In this document: positions 38,683-51,900 of the stretch, piece by piece
Position numbering within the stretch: the stretch's first letter is position 1
Layout of the letters: the number at the start of each line of letters is the position of its first letter
NCBI GenBank assembly: GCA_914767715.1
Contig: OU612067.1
Span: 24,900,162 to 24,964,161 of the forward strand
From: Membranipora membranacea
Lineage: Eukaryota; Bryozoa; Gymnolaemata; Cheilostomatida; Membraniporidae
Reading direction: 5' to 3'
DNA length: 64,000 bases
Notes under the pieces: model-generated
Told to the model about the DNA's origin: nothing
Database searches by the model: none
What the model saw: only the letters and a program-made list of their open reading frames with translations
Position numbers and translations under genes: made by a program

Positions 38683-38950
38683 CATGTTAAGGCTATGGAG
38701 TGCTATCTGTAAAATTATCGGTCAAAGAATAGATGAGTACATTTTTGCTATGCAGACTTTAATGTTTGCATGGTGGATTTCCATTTTTGCCATGCCAATT
38801 TCTATGTTTATATGGTGAATAGTGGTGTTTACCTGGTGGATTTTGGTGTTCAGTATGCCAACTTTCATGTTTGTTAGGTAGACTTTCATGTTTAGTGTGT
38901 GAATTCCCCTGTTTAGCAGGTGAACTTTCATGTTTCATGTTAAGGCTATG
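38683..38950. repeat. Degenerate ~25-30 bp minisatellite
   Basis: Units built on 'tttcatgttt...ggtggattt' repeat about eight times at 38734-38940. 'catgttaaggctatg' stands at both borders (38684 and 38936), suggesting expansion between two copies. The minus strand is open through part of it only because the unit lacks stops. Confidence 0.75.
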
Positions 38951-40430
38951 AAAAACCTAATTACCTACAATTTGTAAGGTATTCTGGAGGTATAAGTATG
39001 CTCTGTTGTAGTAATCAAAGTTTTGAAACACTGATATTTGTTATATGGACTAAAGGAACATATCTGACCCGGATCAAGCATTTATGACTATTTATGTTTA
39101 TGTAAGCTTGCTGGATGGCATTTCTCATCCTCGATTGGTCCTCAAGTTCAGAGTTGATTATAGCTGACCCTTTGAAATTGTTGTTTTTACTGGGATGTCA
39201 ATGAATGCCATTCTTAAACACTGTCTTCATCAAAAGAAAAATGAATGAACTTTAAAGTTTTCTTCCTGAAGCAGTGCAGGTGATCTAGGGACTTTTGGAA
39301 CTCTACCACACTTTGTTCTGAAAGTTGGAGTTGCGTTTTCGACTTAAGGAATTAAATTTACTCATCGGCATAAGCGGCGTCACTACGGATTGACTGTAGT
39401 GGCTTCAAATTAAATTAGTTCACTGCACTTCTGTTGGGAAGAATGAAGTGCGAGTGACCTACTATTCTTGAGTTCTTGGTATTGATGTAAGACACACTGA
39501 AAAGCTCAAAAAGAGACTGCATGGCTTGAGGTAAGACTCTTATTATTGTTTAATAGTCTTAGAGCTTCGATCAGTGATGTCAGTTTAAGCTGTGATTGCA
39601 CCCTTCGTCCATCAGGGTAAGATTTAAAAGGATTTCATATGTGTCTATATTTTATACCACTATGGACTATCACTTGTGCTATGTCACCATTGAAGAAATA
39701 AACCGTACATTTCAAGGTGGCATTAGTCCAGTCATTGTCTTTATTTAGTTTTATTCACCTCCATGCCATATTGCTGGCTTTTGTATAGGTCTTCAGATAT
39801 TGTGAACTACCCTTTTGACCTTGTGAGCTAGTCTGTTATTGGTGTTCCTCCATTCATTTAAATATGACTTAATATAGGTTATATCTGATGAGACGATTTG
39901 ATTGACTGTCAATTATTAAAGCTTTTCTTGTTGACCGCCAGCAATTTGTAAACCTATTTCACTAGTGATATCAAGGAGTGATCACCAAAATTTTACTGGG
40001 ATATCTTAGCTAAATTCAGTGCAGACCAATTTGATGAACAACTATTTTCACTCGCATTGCAAGCACCTGTTGTTAGTATTTGGATATGTTTGCTTAGGTT
40101 GGTTGACACTTCTTCTCTAGCGGATCATAATCCATAACATAGTTGAGCTTTTGCATGTAATGAACATGTTTTAAGTTGGTAAAGCATGGGTGTCAACAAT
40201 TTTTGCTCATGATGCTCTAATCAGGGTATGAAGGGAGTTCTTTTTCTTGTGATATATAAGTTGAGTCAGTTGTAGGCCAAGACGCAAGGGTCGCTGTTGT
40301 AATTCTATTGGTATGGTTTCGTCTCATAATCAATGTGAGAGAAATGTATAAATATCTAGTTTCTAGTATTATATTTTATAAATATAATTGGAGGACATGT
40401 AAATCCCGGCATGTTAAAAAAGCTAATGCC
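38951..40430. other. Intergenic left of LTR retrotransposon
   Basis: No gene or repeat recognised. Ends with the 5-bp target duplication atgcc at 40426-40430. Confidence 0.5.
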
Positions 40431-40673
40431 TGAAGAATATGACACACTGAATTATATGTAAGACACTGAATGTTGTATTCTCATGAACTGCAAAGCCTAA
40501 CTAAGGCAGTAGAAAAATCCTCTCCACACTACAATTGCAAAACAACAACTGAATCTTTATGAAAGAAACTGAAACTACATGTCACATGACTTGACCATGG
40601 GATTATGGGATATCTCAACATAAAATGAAAGGGAACATAACTACAATTTACTAGCATGTTAGCACAGATCACA
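40431..40673 (-). repeat. 3' LTR
   Basis: 243 bp, TG...CA ends. Identical to the other LTR except at 40487. Directly preceded (element orientation) by the purine tract. Confidence 0.95.
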
Positions 40674-40704
40674 CCTCCCCATGATCTCAAGATCATACTT
40701 CGGA

Positions 40705-43679
40705 TCAGGTGTCATAAATATTGTTACCGAATTGCTGAGGGGGATTACGGGCCCTGGGTTGATGATCTTGCTCTCCAACACTCTCATTGTCACTGGCATC
40801 ACCAACACTTCCATGTTGTCCCGCATCGTCATCAGATGCATCCTCCCCATCAAGATCAACTAGCTCATAGTCAATAGCGCCTTGAATTGATTGTCCATTC
40901 TCTTCATTGGTTGGAGAGAAATGCTGGCGTAGCTTTAGGTCACTGACATGTCTGGGTGTGCTACCAACCTTAACAGCAGTGTTTGAGATAATAGCGGTTA
41001 CCTCCCCAGTTGGCCATGTAGTCGTGCAGCGGGCACCAGGAGGTTTTACATACACACTGTCTCCGACACTGAATGGATTGAGATGAGTGTCTCTCTGTCG
41101 ACGGAATGAGTTCCCTGTCACATCTGGCAAGGACTGACCGCCGTATTGGTAGATAGATTCCGCCGGCGTGCTACCATCAACTTTTGCTGAAAAGTTGTAT
41201 CAGTACACCATATCCTGTACTGAGCCACCGGAGCGAGCAACCATTCTCTTGATTGTTCTATGTTGCCGCTCTACTATGCCGTTTCCTTGCTTCTTGTAGG
41301 CACAACTGAATATATGGTCCACGTTCCACTTAGCCATAAATCCATGGAACCTCTCGCTCACATAACATGGTCCATTATCAGTTAACAGTTCTTTAGGAGG
41401 TCCACGCTCATTGAAGATTTGTCCTAGTAGTTTTATGACAGCTTCGGTCGTCTCATTGGTGAGCTGTCGCCATATAGAGAATCTGCTAGGTCCACAGTCA
41501 ATTAGGGTCAAGTACGGACTGCCTCCATAATGAGTGATGTCTGATGCTAGTCTGAACCATGTCTCATCAACCGAAAGCTCACCATGTTCCCATCTTACTG
41601 GTGCTGGATCAACACGTCTGAAGACTTGGCATTCCTTCACCGCTTGGACCACATCATATTTTTGTATTGCATCGCCCCACTTACACCTGGAAAGATAAAA
41701 GGTCCTTTCCACCCCCAGGTGGTTAGGATCATGAAGATCACGCACAGCCTCAATAGAGTATCCGCCAACACAGCCGACTGATACAACCTGAGCTAGAGGT
41801 TTGAGCCACTTCTTAGGAACCCTTGTAAGTGCATCAGCTAGATTAGCCTCTGACTTGACCAATACCACCTCAACATGTAAGTCATACAACTCGATTAGCT
41901 CAGCGATCATACTCAACCTCCTCCTAGTAAGCAGCTCACCAAGACCTCCGACCTTAGGACGCTTGCTGTCATTTATCACCGATTTCACCCAGCCATACAC
42001 AGTAGCAGAATCTGTCATAACTTTCATAGACTTCAACTCCCACTTTATACCACAGCTCAAACCTCTGACTACTACCTCTAACTCAGCAACATTGATATGA
42101 TTGCCATCATCTTTCCTCAACCAGCAACCATCCTCTACCATCACACCACCTATCTCAACTATCACTCCGACAGCTAGGCTGCTTGCATCACACCATATCA
42201 CTCCTTCCTCAGTACAAGGCACAGACCATACTCCACAAACAGGGTCTCTTATAACTAGCATTGCCTGAGTTTCAAACAGCATCTCCTTGACGCGAGTGGG
42301 AACCTTCTCATCCCAGTCACAATCACTTGCCTGTCTCTTCATAAAGCTGCATGCTACTCGTAGCCATCCACCTAAAGGATAATGCCCAGTGAGGCGACCA
42401 CACACCGAGAACAACTCTCGTTTAGTCACTACATCAGCTATGTCACCGTACTCATTGTCCCTACCCCAGACCAACTCATTACTCTCAGTAAGCGCAAGCC
42501 AAGCACCCTAGCATCACACATTCTCTCAGGTTCCTTTGTCACCAAGCCATACTTTCGAAGATGGGCTCTCACACAATCCACCGATACTCTGTCCTCATCC
42601 ACTATGATATCGTCTATGTAGTGATCAGTACCGTGTTCAACTGCACTATCCATTGACAGAACCTTACCAAGAACCTTTGACATGATATTCGTTGCAACAT
42701 TCAAACCGAAACCCATCCGTGTCATGACATACATTTTGTTCTTATAACGAACTGCCTGGAACTTCAGCAGCTCATCATCAACATACAACTGCAGGTATGC
42801 CTTTTTGAGATCAAGCATAGAACAGTTTGAGCCAAATCTGCGCCATTTGCGCAACTTATCCTGACATACAGCAACATCAACGCCTGGGTTGCTACTGATG
42901 TACTGATTCAACTCTTTCCCATAGTCCATAACAGGCCTTATCTTACTGTCTTTGTTTGGCTGAAATGCAGCCAACATAGGTATCACACCCTTCACTTCAC
43001 CATGTTTTGAAACATCATGCTCTACTAACCACCCACACTCAATCCATGACTCAACCTCTCTCTCATAACCTGCCCTACATTTGTCACTGATATTGTACTC
43101 GCCTCTTTGATTTCTCAAAGTAGGCTCTTCATCCTTCCATTTCCAAGAGACCTTCCATTGATTTCCATCATAAATCGCTCTAAAATCAGTGTCTTCGACC
43201 TCAAGAGAAGGAACCACCGAAACTCCTACAGCAGCAACCAAGGACATATGCATACCTTCATCAACATTGCCAAAATGAGGAACTCTCCTCGAGCTCACAG
43301 TTACTCCACCTAAACCTCTGACAGCATCCATACCTATTATTGCGAAAAATCCACATACCAGAGATGACGCGACAAAGCATCGTAATTTCACTGAATCACG
43401 ACATGTACCTAACACCAAGTCAACTTCTCCTGCACACTGAGTAGTTTTGCCATCGAGCATTGTCACAACACTAGGCTTAGAGTTGTGCTTAGCACCAAAC
43501 ACCTTGATCACATGAGATGTTACAACAGTCCGCTGACAACCTGTGTCAACCAACGATCTACACTGAACGCCATTGATCAAAATGTTTATCACAGGTAATG
43601 GCGCCTCTATTGCTGCGATGCGGGGCGAGTATCCGACGCAGATACTGCCCCGGTCCCATTTCCCGATCGGTTTGGGCAT
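40705..43679 (-). pseudogene. pol: Broken pol: protease, RT, RNase H, integrase
   Basis: 43679-42438 holds an aspartic protease (SLVDTGCQRTVV) and a reverse transcriptase (RPVMDYGKELNQ, SMLDLKKAYLQL, catalytic YIDDIIVDE). A one-step frame change in about 42440-42520 leads to 42474-41200, with RNase H (WCDASSLAVGVIVE, VMTDSATVYGWV), the integrase zinc-binding region and catalytic core (DCGPSR..., TDNGPCYVSERF). An in-frame TGA at 41202-41200 interrupts the integrase. The same frame then continues to 40705 with the C-terminal part (NPFSVGDSVYVKPPG) and an acidic tail. Two lesions make the polyprotein non-functional. Confidence 0.88.
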
Positions 43680-44374
43680 TTGTTTGCCAGGTGATCGGGT
43701 GAATCACATATATAGCATCTTCGATCACGCTGAGCTCGACCACTAACATACCGCTCCTTTTTCCTGTTAGGACATTCCCGAGCTACATGCCCATTACCAG
43801 AGCAGACGAAGCACTGTACAGCTTTTACATTTGACTTTACACCTGCACAAGCAAAAGCAGAATTGCCTCCCCTTGATGCAAGCATTGCACACGCTTTCCC
43901 TACTAACTCTGCGAGCCCCAACCTCTCAACATTAACAGTAGATTTTAACTGCATAGCTACATCAGAAGGTAGGCCTGATACAAATGCACACCTGACCAGA
44001 GGCTCACCATGATGTCCATGACCCATCAATGCCACCAACCGCCTTATATCAGCTAAATACACATCAACCGACTCATTCTCGATTAATACTCTGCTCTTCA
44101 ACTCATCATACGCTGTAAATGGATCAATGCTGAAAGCAGTGGATAACTCAGCTTTTAACAAATCATAATCATTCTTAGATTCATCACTCAACTGTTGATA
44201 TACAGAAAAGGCAGGACCTGACAAGAACAATGGCACAAATTTAGGCAGATCTGTCAACCCTTGCAACTGTGCTACCAGCTCTAGCTTCTCTATCCAAACA
44301 AAGAACTCACCACTTGTCTTCTGGTCCTCATAGTTCTTGATGATATCAGAAAACCTTATAGCCTTGGATACCAT
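43607..44374 (-). CDS. gag: Retrotransposon Gag with two zinc knuckles
   Basis: Capsid-like N-terminal region (helical, with FFVWIEKLELVAQLQG and GPAFSVYQQLSDESK as in Ty3/Gypsy Gag), then two CCHC knuckles, CFVCSGNGHVAREC and CYICDSPDHLANKC, near the C-terminus for RNA binding. The ATG at 44374 lies only 16 nt inside the 5' LTR; an in-frame ATG at 44407 within the LTR would add 11 residues. The frame is intact. It overlaps the start of pol in a different frame, so pol would need frameshifting, as is usual in the group. Confidence 0.88.
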   Translation of the reverse strand: MVSKAIRFSDIIKNYEDQKTSGEFFVWIEKLELVAQLQGLTDLPKFVPLFLSGPAFSVYQQLSDESKNDYDLLKAELSTAFSIDPFTAYDELKSRVLIENESVDVYLADIRRLVALMGHGHHGEPLVRCAFVSGLPSDVAMQLKSTVNVERLGLAELVGKACAMLASRGGNSAFACAGVKSNVKAVQCFVCSGNGHVARECPNRKKERYVSGRAQRDRRCYICDSPDHLANKCPNRSGNGTGAVSASDTRPASQQ

Positions 44375-44390
44375 GATTGCCGAAATAGCT

Positions 44391-44633
44391 TGAAGAATAT
44401 GACACACTGAATTATATGTAAGACACTGAATGTTGTGTTCTCATGAACTGCAAAGCCTAACTAAGGCAGTAGAAAAATCCTCTCCACACTACAATTGCAA
44501 AACAACAACTGAATCTTTATGAAAGAAACTGAAACTACATGTCACATGACTTGACCATGGGATTATGGGATATCTCAACATAAAATGAAAGGGAACATAA
44601 CTACAATTTACTAGCATGTTAGCACAGATCACA
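44391..44633 (-). repeat. 5' LTR
   Basis: 243 bp, TG...CA ends. Should carry the promoter of the element. The gag frame is already open inside its inner end (ATG at 44407). Confidence 0.95.
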
Positions 44634-44638
44634 ATGCC

Positions 44639-47470
44639 AACTTAGGGATTGAGTTCGAAACAGTGTTGAAAATCTAGAACTTCAGAAAGTGCCTACAGTC
44701 TCAAACATAGTCTCAAGGCTTAAAAAGAGGTGTCAAAAAATGTAGTGCAATGCTCAAGAGATTTAGTAAGCTGAGAGTATCTGTTAGTTGGCTGTTATCA
44801 TTATTAACGAGTAGCGAGGAGCATTGTATTAGTGAGGTTCAAGGTAGCGGCTAGTCGTTCTTTCTTGACCCCGACCAGTGTCTAGATCTTTCTGAGAATC
44901 ATCTGTATCAAATCAAACTATAAACATGAGCATATATATATATATTAGGCTACTGTATAGCTTTAAAAGAACATACGTTGCATCAAACGTGGAGTTGGCT
45001 TCACCGCTAAACAAAATATCGCATTTTAATACATAAATTTTGGCATAATGTTTGATGGAATGGGCTACACATGATCCAATATATGCGGCCAGGGAAGATA
45101 GGCTATTAACATTCCAGTAACATGATAATTCAGGTATCAACTAGACTCTAGAATTTACTATATTTGATCCCAGGCAGTAGCAAAAATGAGTGTGTGTAAC
45201 GTTGTGCAGTCATAGCGCAACGTTACACACACTATTTTTTGCTTCTGCCTGGGATCAAATATTTTAAATTCTAGATGATATTTTTGGCTGCTAAAATGAA
45301 ATTAGATTTTGGATTTGCTTGCCTCATATTGCTCCCAGAGCAAATTTGAAAACATATTTGGAAAATTCACACCTATGTGGTTCCAACCATGTATTTATTT
45401 TCATGATCGGAACATTTTGAAAAAATCCTTTGTAGTGCCTAGACTATGTGCCACAAACTGCGTAACCGTTCAGGATTCCTTGAAACTTGCTCTATTGAGG
45501 ACTTTCTTTAACTTTTTGAAGATTAAGATAAATCTTAAAGTGTTTGTAAAGGAACAGGGTTCTTGGTATCATTTTTGAGCTTGAAATGAGGTTAAGACAA
45601 CTATCACACATGCATTTGCATGAAAAATAAGTCTTCAGGGTTACTTGGTCTGGTAGGTTTGGGGGTTATAAGTTAAAACTATTGAGTTGCCTACTTATGC
45701 ACAGCCCAACTTGTCCAGGGGATTTGTAATGAGCCTTTTATGGGGGAAATACAGTAATATTAGTGACTATTGTGGTCAGATAACAACATTTGCAAATACA
45801 TGACAAAGTCACTCACAAGTCTGTCGATGACATAAAAGTTCAAATTTAATGAGTTGAGACCGCTAATCAAAACAACCTTCATTTCTGTTATGAGCCCATG
45901 TTGAAGAAGAGATTAGAAGAACCACTGTACCAAAGATTATAAATACTGACTGTACATTACAATCAATGACTATGACCCATTCCCTGTCCACAGCTTTTCA
46001 AGCGAGTGATTTTCATTTCATACCGCTGCGCTTGTTTGCTCTGTTTAAATAAGATTACACTGGAGCAATGGATTCTTCCTTGCTTATTTCAGATTTACCT
46101 AAAAATGGTCCATACAATGCTTTATGGTTAGTACCAAATCTTGCGATAATATCTAACACTAGTCCCCAAAATAAGATCCATACTGATGAAATAACTCAAA
46201 AACTCGACAAATTAATTTCCTATGTGACTGATGTGTGCTTTGACATAGGTTCTCATATGGCATGCTGCACTCAGTCAGTAATATTGATAGTCCATGTTTA
46301 GATGTGCTGAGTATCTGTGATGCACAGATGGACAAGATCTGATGTAAAATAATATAGAAAGTTTCTCAAGGTATTCCACTGCTTACACGATTATCAATAC
46401 TCCTCTCTTTAGGAGGCAGTCTAATTCATTTACATTTTTCATCACCCTGAAGTCCGAAATAACTAGATGACAATTTTATTTACTTTAATTTACTTTGTGA
46501 CTTGTAAATTCCAGTTTTTGATGTAAACAACAAAGTTTACCCGAGAAAATCTTGTGAGTCCAAACATCAGAATATTTGCAAAATTTGTTGTAAAGATTCT
46601 CAAAACTTCAAATCACTCAGTATTAATCATCGCATGCTTTGGATTTTAACATCATCCTAATGCCTGAAATGTCGAGATTTAAAAACAAATTATTTTAGAT
46701 TTTTGTGCAAATTAGAAAAACATCCAGTCTACATGTGTAGATTTTGTATCTTCCATTGAAATTCTATTGAAAGCCACTAATCATAAAGCATAACGGCTGA
46801 AGACAGAGTTTGATTGGAATGTCATATCTTAGTATCTTAGTATTTATAATCTTCAATACAATCCATGTAGCCACAATCTCATTTATTCATCAAATAAATA
46901 TAAACAAAACCTTGAAATACTTTAGCCATGTATTGATCTGCCTTTATATTGCCAATTTCTATCTCCAGCAGTAACCATGGTTAACAGAAAATGTTGTATC
47001 TGTCAAAGCACTGTGGGTTATTTCAAGTGGCCGAAATCATACAGATTTAAACTTAGTGGTGTGACCAATTAACTAAGTTCATTGGTGTGACTACCTCAGG
47101 GACATTTTCCCTATGATAATCACATGGACTCGACATCGATTTGCTACAATTGCCTCCTGAATGATATTCAATCTCACTCTCACTGGATCTGTCAATCTCC
47201 CTATAATTTTCACTCTCGCTGTCGGATGAGCTAGAGTTGTAATTTTTGCCGTGCTTGATTTCGATCGTTTCAATTATGAAATTTTATACACTATCCCATT
47301 TTACCAGCTAAGCCACATAACATGGGACAGATAAACTTTGCATTGTATTCACTCATTCATTGAATAGATAAATTCTGTGTGGTTTAATATTGTACGCAGG
47401 GAATATCAAAACCACTGTGTCATAACAAAAAGTCTTATTTACGAGATACTGTATATTCCGATTATAATCT
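44639..47470. other. Intergenic right of LTR element
   Basis: No gene recognised. Contains the hairpin element at 45148-45274 and a TA run near 44935. Open frames at 45309-45578 and 46068-46301 show no known domain and no splice-linked partners. Confidence 0.5.
45148..45274. repeat. Hairpin MITE-like element, ~55-bp arms
   Basis: Arms run from 'ctagaatttactatatttga' to its near-complement ending at 45274, with 'tgatcccaggcag' and 'gtgtgtaacgttg' inverted inside. About 15 bp separates the arms. Confidence 0.85.
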
Positions 47471-47545
47471 AAGGTACTAAAAAGGTACTATTTTCTACAA
47501 GTGATCACAACTCCAAAGGAGAAAAATTGTACCTTTTTAGTACCT
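47471..47545. repeat. Short inverted repeat
   Basis: 'aaggtactaaaaaggtac' and its complement near 47527-47545, ~38 bp apart. Confidence 0.75.
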
Positions 47546-47699
47546 TCTCATCCCAACTTTGAGTGAAAATAATTCTTAACTGGGCCACAGGCTGCTTTTG
47601 GACATAGCATAATGTTCTAAACTAGACTGAGAGCTCTAGAATGATACCAAAAACCTGTTTCCTTTACAATCACTTTAAGATACTCAAATAGATAAAAAG

Positions 47700-48640
47700 T
47701 TTCGAACAAGTTCTCATTGACCAATAGGGTAGGGGAAAAAGAATAGAAAAACTCCCCAGGCAATGTTTGCCTGGAGAGTGAAAAATATTCTAAGCAGTAT
47801 CAGCTTTGTGCATGTCACCAGTGCAAAACAAATAGTAGTGTCAGAATCTATGCCAAGTAAAACTTTAGTTTTAGGGGAGCTCAAAGAAATTGCTGTGATA
47901 AAGAAATAGAACAGGCTCAAAGGGACTACATTGTTTTGCAGCAGTGCATAAGCATCAGCTTTGAGCATGACGTCGTGCAAAACCCAAAATGGCTGCTGAC
48001 TCTTTGCTGAGTCAGCTTCAGTTTAGGGGGGGTTCCAAGATATTTCTGTAATGATGTTGAGCACAGTCTAAATATAACTGGAACAGAAAACTGCTTTGTG
48101 CGGTCCTATTTTAGCTGAGTTTGGTCAGCGTTTGAGATGCCCTTAGCACTCGATGGAAGAAATGTTTCAAAAAAAAATGCTCACTGAATAATCAGATACA
48201 GAATTGCATGGGGTGAAATCTGAATTTAGTCAATGAGACCTTGTTCAAAACACTGGTTGCCCTTTTAAAGGGCAACCAAGGTTTCAAACAACTTCTAATT
48301 GATTAATAGCAGATTGCACCTTCTACACATGGAAAAAGTCAAAATCTAATTTGGGTGACCATTCAGCCAGAATTCTTGTGAAACATTGCATCCATCAGGT
48401 ACTCAAACTCAGCTAAAATAGAATACCACAGAGAAGTTTCCTGTTCCTGTTATTATTTAGCCTGTACTCAATCATCATTCCAGCAATGTCTTGGAACCTC
48501 CCCTAAACTGAAGTGTTACCCAGCTTAGAGTCAGCAACTAACTTGAGTTTTGCATCGCGTAATGCACAAAGCTGATGCTGCCTAGCACATTATTTACTAA
48601 CCATTAATGCATTGCTGCGAAACCTTGGTTGCCCTTTACG
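47700..48640. repeat. Large decayed foldback repeat
   Basis: About 47940-48170 and 48380-48595 are inverted relatives: 'cagctttgagcatg'/'cgtaatgcacaaagctg', 'cttcagtttagggg'/'cccctaaactgaagtg', 'agctgagttt'/'aaactcagct'. A loop-side hairpin ggttgcccttttaaagggcaacc lies near 48255. Non-coding, 300 bp upstream of the CUB-CUB-sushi gene start. Confidence 0.7.
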
Positions 48641-48943
48641 TAACAGGGACAAGAAACTGCTCAATATGATCCTAGTGTAGCTGCGTTTGAGCAGATTTTA
48701 TCTGTATGTATCATCAATCATTAGATCTTTCACTGAATCATAATCATCTTTCTTAGATCAAATCATGGCAAATCATTAATGAGCAATAGGCTATTGCTAA
48801 ATGAGGACATGTTTGAAACTTTGTGATCAGTTTAATATCTAACAAAGTTACCCATATCACTCTTTGATGTGTGTCTTAGGAGCACTCTAGCAGGCTAGAG
48901 GTTAGACGTGTAATGCACAGAAATATACATGATCTGGTGTGAC

Positions 48944-51900
48944 ATGGCGTTAACACCGAGCATGAAATCGAGTTTACGGCTGCTTGTATTGCTGTTGATG
49001 ATAGGTGTACAGTTTACCAACTGTGGGATCAGTCCGACACAGTGTGAGTAGTTGTGAAGACTCTTTTATTCTGATTTTTTAATAATTGGTTAGATATTCC
49101 AGCAAAGTATGGTTGGGAATTACAATTACATTAATTGTTGATTTTGAAGAGGTCTTTGAAGATGTTTACTGCTAAATTATAAACACCTGTAATGACATAT
49201 CCTGTTGCTGAAGATACTCCATAGACAGTGGTTTTGGACGGTTCATTGTCACAATGGCACTAATAAAGACAGTACATTGATTATTTCAAGCATCTATACA
49301 CTTCACATAGATCTCTTCTCTCTTGTTAGTTTATCAGTTGGACATATCATACACTTCCTCGTACACTAGATTCAAACCCAATCATGATCCAACATGGAGA
49401 GGGTTAATATACAGCCCAGATCATCCAAATGATTTCAACACTGCCACCACTCCACACGGAATACTCAATATCACTAACTTGCCAGACTCACCTATATGGA
49501 TAACATTGGAAGACTGGCCTGAAAGCCCAAGTCTAACAACCGGCTGTAGAGAAGATTTACCATTAACTTTTACATCACCACCTGGCAGTCTATTAACCTG
49601 GAAAAAAAACTGCAAAAATTATCAAGACAAAGGTTGGCATAGAGCAATGCAGATAATTGGTACAACCTCATTCCTTGCGCTTCAACTCAGACAAAAAACA
49701 GAAAACCAGCCGGGATTCACTGTGAAATATTCAAGTGAGTGCCAATCCTATCCATCTGAACCTGCCTGTTGCTATGTTCATAGAACTGATGTTTCTTTTG
49801 CATGTTGAAATATTGACTGAAATGAGCAATCACACAACACCCAGATGCCTGTTTCTTTTGTGACAGATTAAGAGTTTATATTAAATTAATTCAGGCAATG
49901 ATATTCTGAAAAATGGCTTCATTATAGTTAGCGAGAATATAAACCATATGATCAATGGAGGCAGAACTATCGATGTGACACCTAAAACTGCAAGATTGGC
50001 TCAGACAAAAATTGGTTTTATAACAAGTCATGAAAGCTTCAATCTAGGAGCGGCGGGTAGTCTCTACCCAGGTGGAGTTAGACATGAGATCACCTTAAAT
50101 CTGCAGCCTGCTACAACAGCCGTAAAAATCGAGTTTTTATTTTTTAATATTGGTCAAGTGCATATCTCCGTCTGTGAACAAAACAGTAATATAAATGACG
50201 GTGAAAACTATTACTTCTTAATTCAAAATGGCAACGACCGGCTGTATGAATGTGGTGGCTGCAGCTGGCTTCCTCAAACAAGAAACTTCAACACAATTTC
50301 ATCTGATACCCTCAGGTTTCATATCAATCCGAGAAATGCTAGAGCAGATTATTATGGCATCATGATCAAATACACAGGTAAGAAGGAACTAGTTTCACTA
50401 CTGCTCCGCACAATTGAATTCTGCATAGCTCCAAGATAATTAATTGAGACTTCGATCTCATAATTGTCACCTAATGGGCAAATAATTTGCACAAACTGAT
50501 CTTCAAAATCAGGGCATGAAATCTACGCACCAGCTTATGATGTGTACAGTGTGCACTAGTTAGACGGTAACTACGTCACCCGATGCGGTAGATAATTAAT
50601 TTCGTACCCTAATTTTGACGATCAGTTTGTGCAAATTATTTGCTCATTAGGTGACAATGCTGAGATTGCAGCCTCATTTCATTTATGAGCTACACAGAAT
50701 TCTATAAGCACACATTTGGCTGTGTGGCAGCAGTGGTTTAAGTTGTTACATGAGAGAAGCTTCTACCTTGTTTTATGAATCTTGACTTGTCTCGGGAATG
50801 AAAATCCTGTTACAGTCTATTCGTCTAGTTTTCATGTCTGTTTCAGTGCCATCTTAACACAATGTCATATATGTACCGTGGCCCAGAAAGCCGGATAAAA
50901 CTAAACCTATCTGCTGTTAATTTAATTTAAAAAGGCCTAAATTGAATTAAACATTTCATTTAATTTAATCAAACTTCTCTGCACCAAACTTTCCTGCATC
51001 AAACTTTTCTGTTCTGCATCAAACTGTTCTACTCTGCATCAAACTTTTCTACTCTGAATCAAAATTTTCTGCATTGAACCTAACTTTTCCGCTTCATTGA
51101 TATCAACCACCCTATATTATATATTACTATATGTAGGTCCTCAGTCTACCAATAGTTCATAGTCAATAGGCTTTCATTTCAATTCATCATTGATGATTTG
51201 CAATAGAACTGCATGGCAGTCTTTATCAAGGCCACAGTAACACAGCATGGACAACATGTTTCTCCCAAAAATTTTGAACAGCTATATAAGAAAAAGGTTT
51301 ACACATACTCAGATCATCCAACTTCTGAGAAATTGACATAGACTTTTATTGAGTCACAGCAAAATCAAACACTTGTTCAATTAGATGGGATTATGGGTTT
51401 TCAGTTTGCCCTTTTCATCTCACTGTTGAAATGAAAAGTAAGAAATCTCTATTTAAACTGGTTTATACAGGAAAACCCTCTGTTCGCTTTTCTAGACAGA
51501 TTATTATTTCTTCATGTGTGTTGGATTCTAAACCCGTCCAGCACATAGATGTGAAAAGTGTATCATCATAGAAATTTTTTATTGCCTCAACAGACAGAAA
51601 GTTGCATTCTCTTCGGACCCATCCTTTCACAAATTTTGTTTGGCTATACGCTGAAGCTAAGCTATTATCATGTATGAGTCTGAGCAATGAGTTAAAGACA
51701 AGGAGATGCAACAAAGATAGCCTCAGTGTCTTTCTGAAAATATTAATGTGTGCCACAGTATCTCCCCATCATAAATTTTAATGTGGAATGAGGCTATATG
51801 AATGTTGTCTCATAAAAAAGTTTTAGCTAATAATGAGATGTCGTTTATAAATACAGTTTACCGTTGAATAATTATGTTTCACAACAATAATATGTGTCTT

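Larger units (their letters stand above)
40431..44633 (-). mobile_element. Ty3/Gypsy-like LTR retrotransposon, 4203 bp
   Basis: Flanked by direct repeats at 40431-40673 and 44391-44633 and a 5-bp duplication atgcc (40426-40430, 44634-44638). All coding is on the minus strand, so the right LTR is the 5' one. Order is gag, protease, RT, RNase H, integrase, the Ty3/Gypsy (Metaviridae) order. A purine tract ggggagg (40680-40674, minus) abuts the 3' LTR as polypurine tract. The LTRs differ at one base (40487/44447), so insertion is recent, but pol is broken. Confidence 0.93.

Noticed and set aside
41584-43313. Plus-strand ORFs across the LTR element
   Set aside because: Antisense shadows of gag-pol.
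51463-51756. Minus-strand ORF of 97 codons in intron 3 of the mucin-stalk gene
   Set aside because: No domain recognised, no neighbours in phase, and inside a repeat-bounded segment.
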